From positions 1,736,001 to 1,800,000 of the forward strand of contig OY730172.1 in assembly GCA_963422465.1 (NCBI GenBank): a DNA stretch of 64,000 nucleotides. The letters are read 5' to 3'. The notes beneath the pieces were generated by a model. That model ran no database searches. It was not told the origin of the DNA and was given only the letters and a program-made list of their open reading frames with translations. The first letter of the stretch is position 1, and every line of letters begins with the position of its first letter. This DNA is from Lichina pygmaea. Lineage: Eukaryota > Ascomycota > Lichinomycetes > Lichinales > Lichinaceae. A program made the position numbers and the translations under genes. This document shows, piece after piece, positions 37,441 through 49,205 of this stretch.

Positions 37441-38986
37441 ATGACAACGACCCGCTCAGCTGCTCGTAAGGGTGAGAGCCCCATCAAGGATGAAGGTCCT
37501 GAAGCAGCAACCCAATCCAAGAGTAACATGCGGACCAAACGCACGTTGAGCGCACCCAGTGCGCCTACACCCCAAGCTAAACGTGGCAAGGTGGACGACG
37601 ACGGAAAAAGCCAGAAGACCATTGAGGAGACCCTGAGCAAGCGAGAGGACGGAGCAAATGACGAACCGGAGAAGGGGGAAGGTGAGGGACAAAAAGATGC
37701 CAAGGACGGAGGGGAGGAGGAGGAGAGTCAGCAGAAGTCTCATCAAGACACCGACATGAAAGATGAAGGTGCCAGCGGCGATGAGGTGCGGAATTTCCCG
37801 GCGCGCTGTCAATGGAATACTGACTGGAGTCGTCCAGTCCGAGGTCAAGGCTCAAGGAGAGGAAGCAGAAGCTGCGCCTGAGGCGTCCAAGGGCTCGGCC
37901 GTCATCGAGGATGCACAGCGTGCGGAAGAGGTTCCGTCCTCGGTCCTGGAGAAAGGTATCATCTACTTCTTCTTCAGAGTTCGGGTCGATGTCGAAAAGC
38001 CTCAGGGAGCCCAGGACATCGCCCGCAGCTATCTTGTGCTCCGGCCTCTCCCGCTCGGCGCCAAACTCGGCGAAGGTCCGCTGGGAGACGTAGGCAACTG
38101 TCGACTTTTGGCGCTGCCCAAAAAGGTCTTGCCGGTCAGCCATGAAGATCGGTTCATGTAAGCTTGCAGTCCGTCCGCGTATCTTGCTGGATGTCCTTAA
38201 TTCGATGACGTAGGGTCTTCGTCGAGAAAGCCAATACGACGTTAAAAGAGCTCAAGGAGAAATTCCTGGCCGGCTCAGAGTATGAGACCCAAACGCTGGG
38301 GTAGGGAGCTATTCGTAAGCATTGGCGGGAACGACGTGCGCTGACCTGCGCAGAGCGCGTCATACTCCTGCGGCAACTCCAAGCGGCGAAGGAGTTTACG
38401 CCATCACAACCAGAGGACGCGACAGCCATCTCTCCTACATCCTCACCGTTCCGTCCGAGATCAATGAAGTGCAGAAGGAGCTGGGATTGCGGGAGCGGGC
38501 ATCTTTCGTGACGAGCGTCAAAAACCCCACTGCGGGCGGTCCCGCAAGGGCAACCCTGTCACAGCCAGCCGACTTTGACAAAGAGTAAGTCTAGCCGCAA
38601 AATAAGCTTGTTCTTGTTGATCATGACAAATCGCGTCAGGGCTCTCGAAGAGTTCCACGGCCGGGCCTGGACCCCTCTGCGGCTCCGGCTCCTCGACTAC
38701 GATAATGCCCAGGTGCTCTTGATTGGGGAGCATGTAGGCGACATCTCCAAGACAGTCGAGCCGACGGGCACGGACAAGAAGGACGATCAAGAGGCACTCG
38801 TGGAAGAGCTCGAGAAGCTAGAGCACGAGGATGAGATCAGGGTATCTCATCTGAAAGGTATGATTCTCCGTCGCACCCTCCTCAAGAAGGCTCTTCGCAT
38901 CTAAAAACTGGACAGGCGATGATCCCGTGCTGCTAGACCTCAGCGCCAACTCTCAGGAATATTCGAAACTGCAGACGACCTGGTAG
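37441..38986 (+). CDS. Conserved fungal protein of unknown function
   Basis: Six exons (37441-37785, 37838-38157, 38214-38300, 38354-38584, 38640-38857, 38916-38986) give about 423 residues, with phase kept at all five junctions. The N-terminal 130 residues are charged and disordered, beginning MTTTRSAARKGESP. The rest is a folded region with IIYFFFRVRVDVEKP, ARSYLVLRPLPLGAKLG, RLLALPKKVLPVS, HTPAATPSGEGVYAIT and a C-terminal LLIGEHVGDISKTVEP. From memory this resembles a widespread fungal family often labelled, without good evidence, as a BTB-domain transcription factor; no BTB fold is visible here. The basic Arg/Lys patches near the N-terminus would suit a nuclear protein. Confidence 0.85.
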
Positions 38987-39621
38987 TTTGCTTGCCCGGT
39001 GGTTATTCTATCCGTTTGAATTGGCTCGAGGTAATTTCGGATATCGTTAGCTCCGGTGGTTTCATGGTCCTTGGGCCTGCGCTTTGGAGTTGGTCCTCAG
39101 CCGTCACTGTTTTTTTCTTGGATGCTGGCTTCCCATTTGATGGCAGCAAGGAGTGGACTGTGATCGTGTCAATCGGTCGTGCTTTGAAGGGTCTACTTGA
39201 TGACTATTGGCTATTGTCCACTGGTATCGTTCGTGGATATCATCACCTCATGGCTTGAAAATTACTAGAGCCATGTTGGAGACACTGGGATGTTTTAAAG
39301 TGAATGACCAAGGACTACGTGGCAGGTCGCCAGGGGCTCGGCAGTAGCGCGTTAAGCGCTAGAAAGGGGCTTGTCTTGGCTTAGCAGCGCCTACCGCTTA
39401 GCTGTTGCAGTAGGCCCGCCGATAGCGCCAATTTATTGAGACGCGTTGTGGCCACATCCATGCCCGCGCTTGAACACCGGGACCCTTCCTTCGCCCGACT
39501 AGGAACAGGCGAATAACGAGCCATGCAGCTCAATCCAGCTCTACATTAACCTTGCTCCCTTGCTTCAGCTGGCGGCTACTACTGCCAGCCACGCCAGCGT
39601 CAGATGCTACCAGCAGCCGTT
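38987..39621. other. Intergenic region upstream of UGGT
   Basis: No gene is supported. A cluster of TTAGCG/CGCTTA-type motifs lies at about 39345-39425 (GCGTTAAGCGCTAG, CTTAGCAGCGC, CGCTTAGCTG), partly as inverted repeats. Similar motifs recur at 62360-62440. Confidence 0.5.
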
Positions 39622-42600
39622 ATGAGGGACCGCCGGAGTTGCGCAAGCCCGATTTGGCCTCTTGTGTTGAACCTAATCCTCTGGATTTGCAGCGCATTAG
39701 CAAGGCAGGATATCAATGTGGCAGTCGGCGCTTCCTTCAGGCCTGCAGCTTACTTGCTAGAGCTATTGTAAGTGTTGGACCCCACCTGCGAGGGGCAGGC
39801 GCTGACAGCATTAGAGAGACAGCAGCAGATGAAAACCAAACCGCATACTTTCCTCTTCTTGACCGGGTAGCCGAAGGATACTTTTCCGACGCAAGAACGG
39901 ATGAGGAGCTCTATCAAGCCTTCCTTCGGGTGCTCCATGATGATGGCCACATTGCGGATACCGAGACCTTGTCATCGTTCCGATTCGCGCTCTCCCTCCA
40001 CTCGGCAGCGCCTCGCATCGAAGCGCATCACCAGTTCTACAACACCTCGGTCGGGCCCACTTTAACGAAGCTAGATACCGATTGTCATACCTGGGTCCAC
40101 TTCCATAGACGGAGATACTGCTCGCCATTCCTGTATGAGTTCGACCAAAACAAGCTTGATCAAAGGTAGCGTCTTCCGCGCTCGCGTCCGATGCTGCAGC
40201 GTTTGACCACGTTTTAGGGATGTACGCGAACTGCGGTTCGATCGAGTCCTGAGCCTTCACGCGGATCTGCCAGCCTCGATACTGTATGCGGATATTCTGC
40301 ACCCTTCCTTTGGCCATTTCCATAAGATCTTGATCAAGTCAGCACGGCAGGGCAAGACGTCATATCGTATACGCTACAGGCCGTTGAGTAACAACGGACG
40401 TGATACCCTGCTGGTCAATGGCTACGGTGTCGAACTCTCCCTCAAGAAGACCGACTACATTGTTATTGACGATAGAGATGAAGAATCACAGTCCCAGGGT
40501 CAGAAGCCCAAGTCTTCGGATGCCGCCGGAGCAGCCGACGACGATAAGACAGAGCTCAAGCCTCTTTCCAAGTCCGAGGTAGCCCAGCTAGGTCTGAAGA
40601 GCGCGTCTTTTATCCTTCAACAACCCGAACCGTTCAAAGCTCTCTTCGAAGTCACCCAAGACTTTCCTCTTCACTCGTCTCGGATAGTTGCGCATAAATC
40701 ATCCGGTAAGATATTAAAAGAGCTGGAAGATGATCGAACCATGAAAATACCGATGGGATACAACGGCTTCTGGATCAATGGCATCCAATTGGATGCGCGG
40801 CAAATCGATGCGCATGCCCTCCTGCATCATCTTCGACGCGAGAGACGCTTGGTGAATCAGCTCAAAGACTTTGGCTTCTCTGGGCTTGAGGCGGTCAAGC
40901 TCCTGACGCAGACAGCCATTGCGAAATCCACATCGACTAGCGGGCCCCAGAGGTATGACTTCAGGGACAGCATCGAAGGCGGGAATGTTATCCTATGGAT
41001 GAACGACCTGGAAAATGATAGGCGGTACGAAGGCTGGCCGTCGAGCCTTGCTTCGGTGCGTCGCTGTGGCCTTTCCATTTGAATACTGGGCTGACCATAC
41101 CACAGCTGCTCCAAAGAATGTACCCTGGGCAATTACCCCCTGTTCGGCGGGACATCCACAACATGGTCGTGCCGATCGATTTTACGGACTCCGAGGATCT
41201 TCGCCTGGTCGTGGATACCATTCAAGGCTTCGTGAGGCGTTCGATACCCATTAGATTTGGACTGTTGCCACTCTTATCTACGGATGATGCCGCTGGACAA
41301 GCCAGGGTCGTGTACCATCTTCTGAGGACATATGGTGTCCCGTCTATGCTCTCGTATCTGGAATCGGTAGGCATCGTCTGTCCTCGGCACGAAACGAAGA
41401 GTTGAAGCTGATAGAGCTCAGTGTATAAAACCAATGCGCTGTGGGAAGCCCGACCAACCCAGCTTTGACCATGCAATTGGCAACCGACAGCCGCTGAAGG
41501 ATCTGGAGAAGAAAGAACTTCAAGACGTTTTGAATAGTGACGAGTCAGAAGCCGGTCTGTCTGGTGCCAAGGCGTACAGCGCCAGACTTGGCTTGGTCAA
41601 GACCAGTCCATCTGTCCTGATCAACGGTGCAGCGTTGCCACGAGGTGACGTAAGTGGATCCGGACAGTTTTTTGCGGGCGTACACTGACACTCTCAGGAA
41701 TGGCTTTCGGCCGTCATCAACAGGGTCGGTCAAGATCTTCGCACTCTACAAGAAGCGGTCTGTTGAACAACTCCCGGCTCGCAATCGAGCGGCAGCTGAC
41801 CCTGTCTTAGGTCTTTGAAGGGGCTTTTGAGGAGGACACCTGGCTTCCCAGTCATTTTCTCTCCGATGCATTGCGCAGGCGCAATACCCTCGTGGTGCCA
41901 GAAGATGAGGGCGAGTTGCACTTTGTCGACCTCAATCTCGTCTACAGCAAGCACGGCGACCGGATCAAAAGACTTCCGCGATGGACATTCAGGGACACGT
42001 TCGTAAAGGAGGACTGGGTCCAATTCTTCGTTATCGCCGATTACAGCACTCCTTCGGGGAGTGGCCTATTGACCGAGGTGCTGCGGCTATTCGAGGAAGA
42101 TGCTCACGCTGAAGTTGTGTTTTTGCACAACCCCGCAGAGAGCAGCGAGAAGCCGGGCATCGATCGCTCATTCAACGAGAAGCATACCGATAGCCCTGTG
42201 ATGCCGGACTCGTTGAGAGCGAAGATGAACGAAACTGAATTTTCCGAGTCTTGGCAGTCACTGCGTTCTCTCGTCGACATGTTCGGGGTGAAACCAGGGG
42301 AGAATGCTCTGGTGTCAAACGGTAGAGTCATTGGACCCATCCCCTCAACAGCCGCCTTCGATCAAGAGGATCTGCAACAGCTACTTAACTACGAGCGCTC
42401 CATACGTATGAAGCCGTTGTGCACCGCTCTGAAGAACCTGGCGATGGACGAGAAGATTCAAGATTATGCGACGGCCGCGAGGCTGGTCTCCGTCATCTCC
42501 ATCTCATCGAAACCCGATACCCCCGAAGGAATCTTCGAAGCGGCGTCCACGTCAAGGGTCGAGTTCTTCGAGGAATGGCAGTCGGCCCACTCTATGCTTG

Positions 42601-44406
42601 CCATCGGCGACCCAACGTCAGCTCTCATACAGATCGTTGTATCTCTCGACCCTGCCAGCGAGACGGCTCAACGTTGGGTACCAATACTCAAGGTGCTATC
42701 GGAGCTCAGCGGCATCTACATCAGAATCTTCATGAACCCACGAGAGTCTTTGCAAGAGTTGCCCATCAAACGCTTCTACCGGCACGTACTCCAGTCCAGG
42801 CCGTCTTTCGGTAGGGACGGGGCCGTCCAAGGTCTCAGTGCCCGATTTAGCGGGGCGACCGAAGGGGCACTGATGACCATTGGCTTGGATGTGCCGCCGG
42901 CATGGCTCGTCACGCCAAAAGAGTCGATACACGACCTAGACAACATCAAGCTGAGCAGTGCCAACGCTGGCACAGATGTTTACGCTCTGTACGAGCTTGA
43001 GCACATTCTCATCGAGGGACACGCGCGCGACATGAACACCGGCTCGCCTCCCCGGGGAGTACAGCTGACGCTGGGCACTGTCAGCGACCCGCATGTCACC
43101 GACACAATCGTCATGGCAAACCTAGGCTATTTCCAGTTCAAGGCGAATCCGGGTCTATGGAACGTCGATCTTTTACCGGGACGAAACAGAGAAGTCTTCT
43201 CGATCGATAGCGCCGGTCCGAAGGGTTACATTGCCCAGACGGGAGACGAAACCACGGCGGTTGAGCTGCTTAGCTTTCAGGGAAAGACGCTCTTCCCACG
43301 CCTATCTCGGAAGGCCGGGCACGAGACGGACGACGTCCTCGAGATGGCTCCAAGTCCGGCCGATTCGATGGTCAGCTACCTGTCCAAAGGTGTTGCACAG
43401 GCGCAAGTGGCTCTGTCCAAGATTGGAATCAGGATACCGCGCAAGCATGCCGATATCAACATCTTCTCTGTGGCCAGCGGGCATCTCTACGAGAGGATGC
43501 TCAACATCATGATGGTCAGCGTCATGAAGCACACCAAACACACGGTCAAGTTCTGGTTCATCGAACAGTTTCTGTCGCCGTCGTTCAAGGTGAGAGACGT
43601 CTGGCGTGGTTGCAGCTCTGTCGTCGCACTGATATGCGGCGCAGGACTCCATACCCCTCCTCGCCGAGGAGTACGGCTTTGAGTACGAGATGGTGACGTA
43701 CAAGTGGCCTCACTGGCTGCGAGGCCAGCGGGAGAAGCAGCGCGAGATCTGGGGCTACAAGATCCTCTTTCTGGATGTGCTCTTCCCCTTGTCTCTCAGC
43801 AAGGTCATCTTCGTCGACGCCGACCAGATCGTGCGGACGGACATGTACGGTCTTGTCAAGCATGACCTACGGGGAGCCGTCTACGGCTTCACCCCCATGT
43901 GCGACTCTCGCACCGAGATGGAAGGGTTCCGCTTCTGGAAGCAAGGGTATTGGAAAAACTACCTCCGGGGTCTTCCATACCACATCTCGGCATTGTACGT
44001 CGTCGATCTGCAGAAGTTCCGACAGGTGGCGGCGGGAGATAGACTCCGACAACAGTACCATCAGCTGGCCGCGGACCCGAACAGTCTCAGCAACCTCGAT
44101 CAGGACCTGCCGAACCACATGCAACACGCGCTACCCATCCACAGCCTGCCGCAGGAATGGCTCTGGTGCGAGACGTGGTGCTCCGACGAAGACCTGACCA
44201 GAGCGCGGACCATCGATCTCTGCAACAACCCCCTCACGAAGGAACCAAAGCTCGACCGAGCGCGCAGGCAGGTGCCCGAGTGGACCGTCTACGACGACGA
44301 AATCAGGGACGTCATCCGGAGGCGGCGGGAGGGGCGCGCACCTACGACGTCGCCCCTGCCCGGCTCGAGCTCCAAGCCGTCGAGCTCCGACAAAGAGGAG
44401 CTATGA
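39622..44406 (+). CDS. UDP-glucose:glycoprotein glucosyltransferase
   Basis: Eight exons (39622-39767, 39815-40165, 40218-41055, 41106-41366, 41422-41649, 41698-41757, 41811-43589, 43645-44406) give about 1474 residues. The enzyme re-glucosylates misfolded N-glycoproteins in the ER lumen so that calnexin keeps them. The start at 39622 gives a signal peptide (hydrophobic core [15 protein letters not shown]). Joining exons 1 and 2 restores [22 protein letters not shown]. Thioredoxin-like domains follow ([28 protein letters not shown]). The C-terminal GT24 catalytic domain has [41 protein letters not shown] with the DxD metal site, and the [13 protein letters not shown] segment. The protein ends in KEEL, a KDEL-like retrieval signal. 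The acceptor before exon 5 is the least certain site. Confidence 0.95.
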
Positions 44407-44808
44407 TCGTCGCCGCGTGATCTCGTCGGCATCGCATACCAGCTCCAATCTTTTGCGAGAGCTTGGATCCATTGGATGGCTTCTATCAGTGTAGACAGGC
44501 CGTACCGTACTGGTATGTCCATGTACAGTATGATACGCCGAGTCATGGAATGTTGCACATACGGCAGACAGCCTTGTGGGCGTTAGATTTGGCTCCTGAC
44601 TCCCTTTCCAGGGAGAGGTTGCTCTACGTATCTTAGTTACATTATATCATTGTCCGAATCGTGAAGCAGAGAAAGTTACTTTACTGCGGCTTGTGGGCCC
44701 TGCTAGCTGAGATGACTTGTTCCCTCTCGAGCCTATTCGTGCTCCTGAGTCGCCGTACGTACGAATTACTGCCTACAGCATTCTATACTCGTCTCTTACG
44801 TATACATT

Positions 44809-44840
<32 letters not shown>

Positions 44841-45665
44841 ACACACTCCAGGAGCATCGCAGAGACAGGCGAAGGATGTACAGTACATTACCGAGGTTAC
44901 GAAGCGGTAATCGGGGCTAGTTATCGTGAGATGCCCGCCTGCGGAAATGCAGCGAACGAAAGGTGCAGATATGAGAGGCAGAGAAAATGACTGGTCCTTA
45001 TACGGAGGTACACTAGGCTTGCACGGGACGTAGGTAAAAGGTGAGATGTCCTATCGTACGGAGCAGAGCCATCAACGGATAGCCGGTGGTCTACCGGTAG
45101 GGGCTTGTTCTGTGGTGGTATTGCGTGGGTGCCTGGCACTGCCTAGCACTGCTGCCTACCAAAGGAGTGACCATATCAGTATGGTCCCTCCGAGGTACTT
45201 CAGTCTCCCTACAAACTAATTGGATAAAGAAGTATCTGTAGCCCAACACAGTTGAAACAGCCTTGGAAGAGAAATGACTGCAACACGTGACCTGCTGACT
45301 TACCCGTCGGCTCGTGACGTATCTCAAAGTCAACTTACATCCAACGTCTGGTCTTCCCCATCCCTCCGTGTCATCCACACGTGCGATTGCAAGACTACCC
45401 ATGTATCAGGACACAGATCCAATTCTCCACATACAACTACTTAGTAGTGTCCCCTGGTGCTCGATACGTGGGTAAGAAATGATCTCGTTTTTGTCATTCT
45501 CCCGTCGCAGAAGTCGATGGCGGAGTTTGGGGCTGACAAGAAAAACTAGGTACAAATTTGGGCTTCCGCCCCTCCATCGCGTCGCCGCTTCCTCCTCTTT
45601 CTGGTTGCCGGGAGCAGCTCCAGCTCTCGACCGGTCCGAACCTCGAGCTCAGCCCGCAGCCGAGC
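44407..45665. other. Intergenic region with a C30 homopolymer
   Basis: No gene is supported. A pure C tract spans about 44811-44840. GTAC motifs occur on either side. Two open frames of about 90-110 codons on opposite strands read through the tract and are not credible. Confidence 0.65.
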
Positions 45666-48586
45666 TCAGCCCAGTACACGTTTTATCATGTACTGGACTT
45701 GCACCCGACTACGGGCGCCACCCATCTTCTCGACCACCTTCTCGGCGCTGATGAACGCCCGGCGGTCGAGCTCGAGGTCCGAGCGACCGGTCTCCCTCCG
45801 GAACCGCTCCCGGCTCTCGGCCTCGCAGACAGCGAGGGCGCTATGGAGGAGCTGGAGGTCTCCCTCGCTCCAGCGCCCTCGCCTGGAGTCTGGCGAGGCC
45901 ACGTAGTTGCGATACCGATCGCGCACGTCATCCGGATGCCGCCCCAATTCCTTCCCGACGAGGGTCCACTTACGCCCAAGACGGCTCACCGCCGCCTCGA
46001 GCTGGGACTCCTCGCTGGGGGTCCACACGCCTCGCTTGGCGTATGGATGGAATTGGCGGCGGCAGTGCCGCATGACGGCCGATCGGTCCCTGCTTGGCAG
46101 GACCGGCTGCACACGGTCCCAAAAACCGTCGTTGTGCTGCGCCTCCCTTGCCCAGATGCGGTCGACGACCTGGGCCCAGGTTATGTTCTTCTCTTGCTGG
46201 TACCGTTCGAGGAACTCCTTGAGCTTTGCAGTGTCTTCCGCCTGGAATCCGTGCTTCCCTCGACCGGCCTGAGATTTGACGCCGGCGCGACCCTGACGCT
46301 TCTGAACGCCCTGTGGTCTGTGCGCGCCCAACTGCTGGCTTGGGCTGCTGGATCTGCGTTGCCCGGGGGACTGCACAGCCTGACGGTTTGAACGTTGCGG
46401 GCTGCCGAGCCTTGGATGAACCGGGGATTGTGCGACCTGCCGGACCGCCTGCTCCGGGGAAACGGCCTGCTGAAGGACTCATGTTAGCATTGCGGGGCTA
46501 GTGAGCTTGAGACAGTACAGATCATTACCTGTGCAGCGGCCGAGGAAGTGGAAGAGGAGGAAGAAGTCGCTCGTTGGCCGTCGTCGTTCCTGACGTGCGC
46601 GTCGTATTCGTTGATCTGAGCAAGGGCTGAGGCAAACCTTTGTGCGACCGGGTGCACATGGCTGCCTTGAGGATTGCCGAGCACGTTGGTCAAGATTTGA
46701 CCGCAATTTCTCGCATGCTCTTCAGGCTGGAATTGCGTGGCTGGAACCGTCTGGCCAACGCCATAAGCCGGAGGGAGCGTGCCAAAGACCGGTGGATGAG
46801 GGCCGAAGCCAGGGGGAAGAGCGCCAAAGGCCTGTGGATGAGGGCCGAAGCCGGGAGTAATAGTGCCATAGGCCTGTGGGTGGGGGCCAAAGCCAGGAGG
46901 AAGAGCGCCAAAGGTCTGTAGATGAGGACCGAAGCCAGGAGTAATACCTCCAGTTGTCTGTGGATGAAGGCCAAAGCCAGGAGGAATAGCGCCATAGGCC
47001 GCAGGAATAGAGCCAAAGCCGGGAGGATAGACCATGGGGTTAAAATGAGCTATTCCAAAGCCAGGCTGCTGATAAGGATGGAACTGGAAGTATCCATTGG
47101 TCGGATACGGCTGCGGGAATTGACCCATCTGCGGATGGTATCCGGCGAAGTTGTTCATTTGGTACGCCGAAGGTGGCAGGACAATGAAGTTCGGGTTGAG
47201 GACGTTCGGCTGAGCCGTGTTGGTGTTGGTGAAAGCGGAACTGGAGCCGCTGGCAGACGTCGGGTAGTCATCGCTCTGGCTGTGGTACGTCGCACCTGGC
47301 GTCTCCCCCTGATACGGACCACCCTGAGGGATCTGATCCTGTTGCGATGCACCGCTGCCATCCGATGAGGGTTGAGTGTCCCCACTCGACGAGCTGAAGG
47401 GAGAGTTCTGCTCAGGTCCGCTCGCCTGAGATGAATCGCTGCCCCAGTGTGGAAATTCTTCGACGTGAGCGAATTCGACGGCGCTGTCGATGGGATACGT
47501 CTGAGAAGGCGTCTCTCCCAGACTCACCCCGACCAGGTCCACGATGCTCGGCTGATAGTCGCTGCTCGCATCCGAAGGAAGCTGACCAGAAGAACCCGAC
47601 AGGTCGTGGGTGGGTTGCGAATACGTCAGTGCCGGAGGCTCTCCTGAAACAACAAATGCGTGTTCGACTGGCATTTTCCCATGTGACTCGCTGACAAATC
47701 CGTCGGAGTTCGGCGACTGGCTGCTTGTGTTATTGATGTCGGCCGAAACTGGGACGAAGGCGATAGGAGCATTTGCGCCCTGGCTGAGCGGGGACTGATC
47801 GCTGGCGTTCGAGACGGGTCCATCCGAAGATGCCGATTGACGCACGAAATCGTTGGTATCCGTCAAATATGGCGTCTGTCCCTGAGACAATCCGTTCTGC
47901 TGGATCGAGCCGTGATCAGTTCCGTTGCTGCCGTCCGAAGTGTATGACGGAGTGCCTGTGTTCATGGCATGCTCCCAGGTCGTCGCCTGCTCCGACAGAC
48001 CGGCGGCAAGGAGCTCGACCAGGCCCAAGTGCGACGTGCTGTTGACTCGCGCTGCGAGCTCCTCAGACGAGGAGGACGTGGTGGACACGTTGCGGTTGTG
48101 CTCCGGATGCGTCGGCGTTGGCGTCTCTCGGTTGACAGCGCTGCTCGAATTTATTTGGTCGGCGGCCACCGGAGTGGTGACACTGTCCGGGGAGGTCGGC
48201 GGTACTGGCGACTCCCCCTTGGACGCGCTCTTCTCCGAGGCGTGCTCGGATCCAATGGAAGCCTGGCCGGTAGTGACCGAGCCGTTGCCGCTATCGGCGG
48301 AGTCCGGCGTCTGCCCCCCGCCGTGGTTGTGCTCGTGAGTGCTGTCCGAGGACGGCGAAGGGTCTTTCTCGCCCGGATGTTCGGACGCCTCGGGTTCGTC
48401 GTCGATGAAGCTCAAATCCAACGGCTGTTGTCGTCAGCGAGCTGCAGTGCGGACCCATGTTCAAATATGGATGCTTACCCCGAATCCAGGAGTGGTGGGC
48501 GTGGTCAGGGCGCTGTCGGTGCCAAATAGGCCGCCGGTAAGGACGCGGAGATAATGGCTGGAACCGTCGTCTTTGTACGAGGCCAT
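45666..48586 (-). CDS. Reb1/TTF1-like Myb DNA-binding protein
   Basis: Three minus-strand exons (48586-48479, 48424-46529, 46466-45666) give about 934 residues. The last 200 residues carry the DNA-binding part: a helical EDTAKLKEFLERYQQE segment, an incomplete first Myb unit (FWDRVQPVLPSRDRSAVMRH), then KRGVWTPSEESQLEAAVSRL and GRKWTLVGKELGRHPDDVRD, and RRGRWSEGDLQLLHSAL. This order matches Reb1/TTF1 proteins, which bind rDNA terminators and promoters. The long N-terminal part is Ser/Gly/Gln/Pro-rich and disordered, with about six tandem copies of a PxGFGPHPQAxG unit around residues 500-600. The first exon encodes only MASYKDDGSSHYL... (36 codons). The exact biological role is inference. Confidence 0.75.
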
Positions 48587-48629
48587 GATGACTGGATGAC
48601 CGACGGATCTTCTTTCTTCAAGGGGAACC

Positions 48630-49205
48630 AAGTTGAAGAGCAGGAAGGAAAGATCAACGGCCGTAGCAGTTGATAGCCAAAGAGATGATGATTGAGGTCG
48701 ACGAGGTCGCTTGACGATGTGGATGTTGTGTGTTAGGAAGATCTTCTCTTTCGAGAGCAATCAACTTGGACAGCAGAGCAGGAGGTTTCAACGGCCAGTA
48801 ACGGTTGAAAACCAAGGAGGCAATGATATGGGTTGAAGATGTAGGTTGACGATGTGAGTCGACGATTGAAGAGTGTGTGGTAGGGAGAAAGTGTTCTCTA
48901 TCCGAGAGCAACAAGTTGAAGAGCAGAGCGGGAGATTTCGACGGCCAGTGGCGGTTGAAAGCCAGAGAGGAAATGATGTGGGAAGATGTAGGTTGACGAT
49001 GTGGGTCGACGATATGAAGAGTGTGCTTGGAAGAAGTTGTTCTCTATTCGAGAGCAGTCAAGTTGAAGAGCAGAGCAGGAAGGATCAACAGCCAGCAGCA
49101 GTTGAAGGCTAAAGAGGCAACGGTGTCGATCGACGATTCTGGCTGACGATGTTGGTTGACGATATCAGAGGTGTGAGCGAATAATGTGTGGCTGGAAGAA
49201 AGAAG
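48630..49205. repeat. Four-copy tandem repeat, units of about 133-150 bp
   Basis: Units begin at 48630, 48763, 48913 and 49060, each opening with a form of AAGTTGAAGAGCAGAGCAGG. Each also contains CAACGGCCAG, GGTTGACGATGTG and TTCTCTATTCGAGAGCA-like blocks in the same order. Identity looks like about 70-80 per cent between neighbours. The array lies directly upstream of the Reb1-like gene start (48586), in its promoter or leader. Confidence 0.85.
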
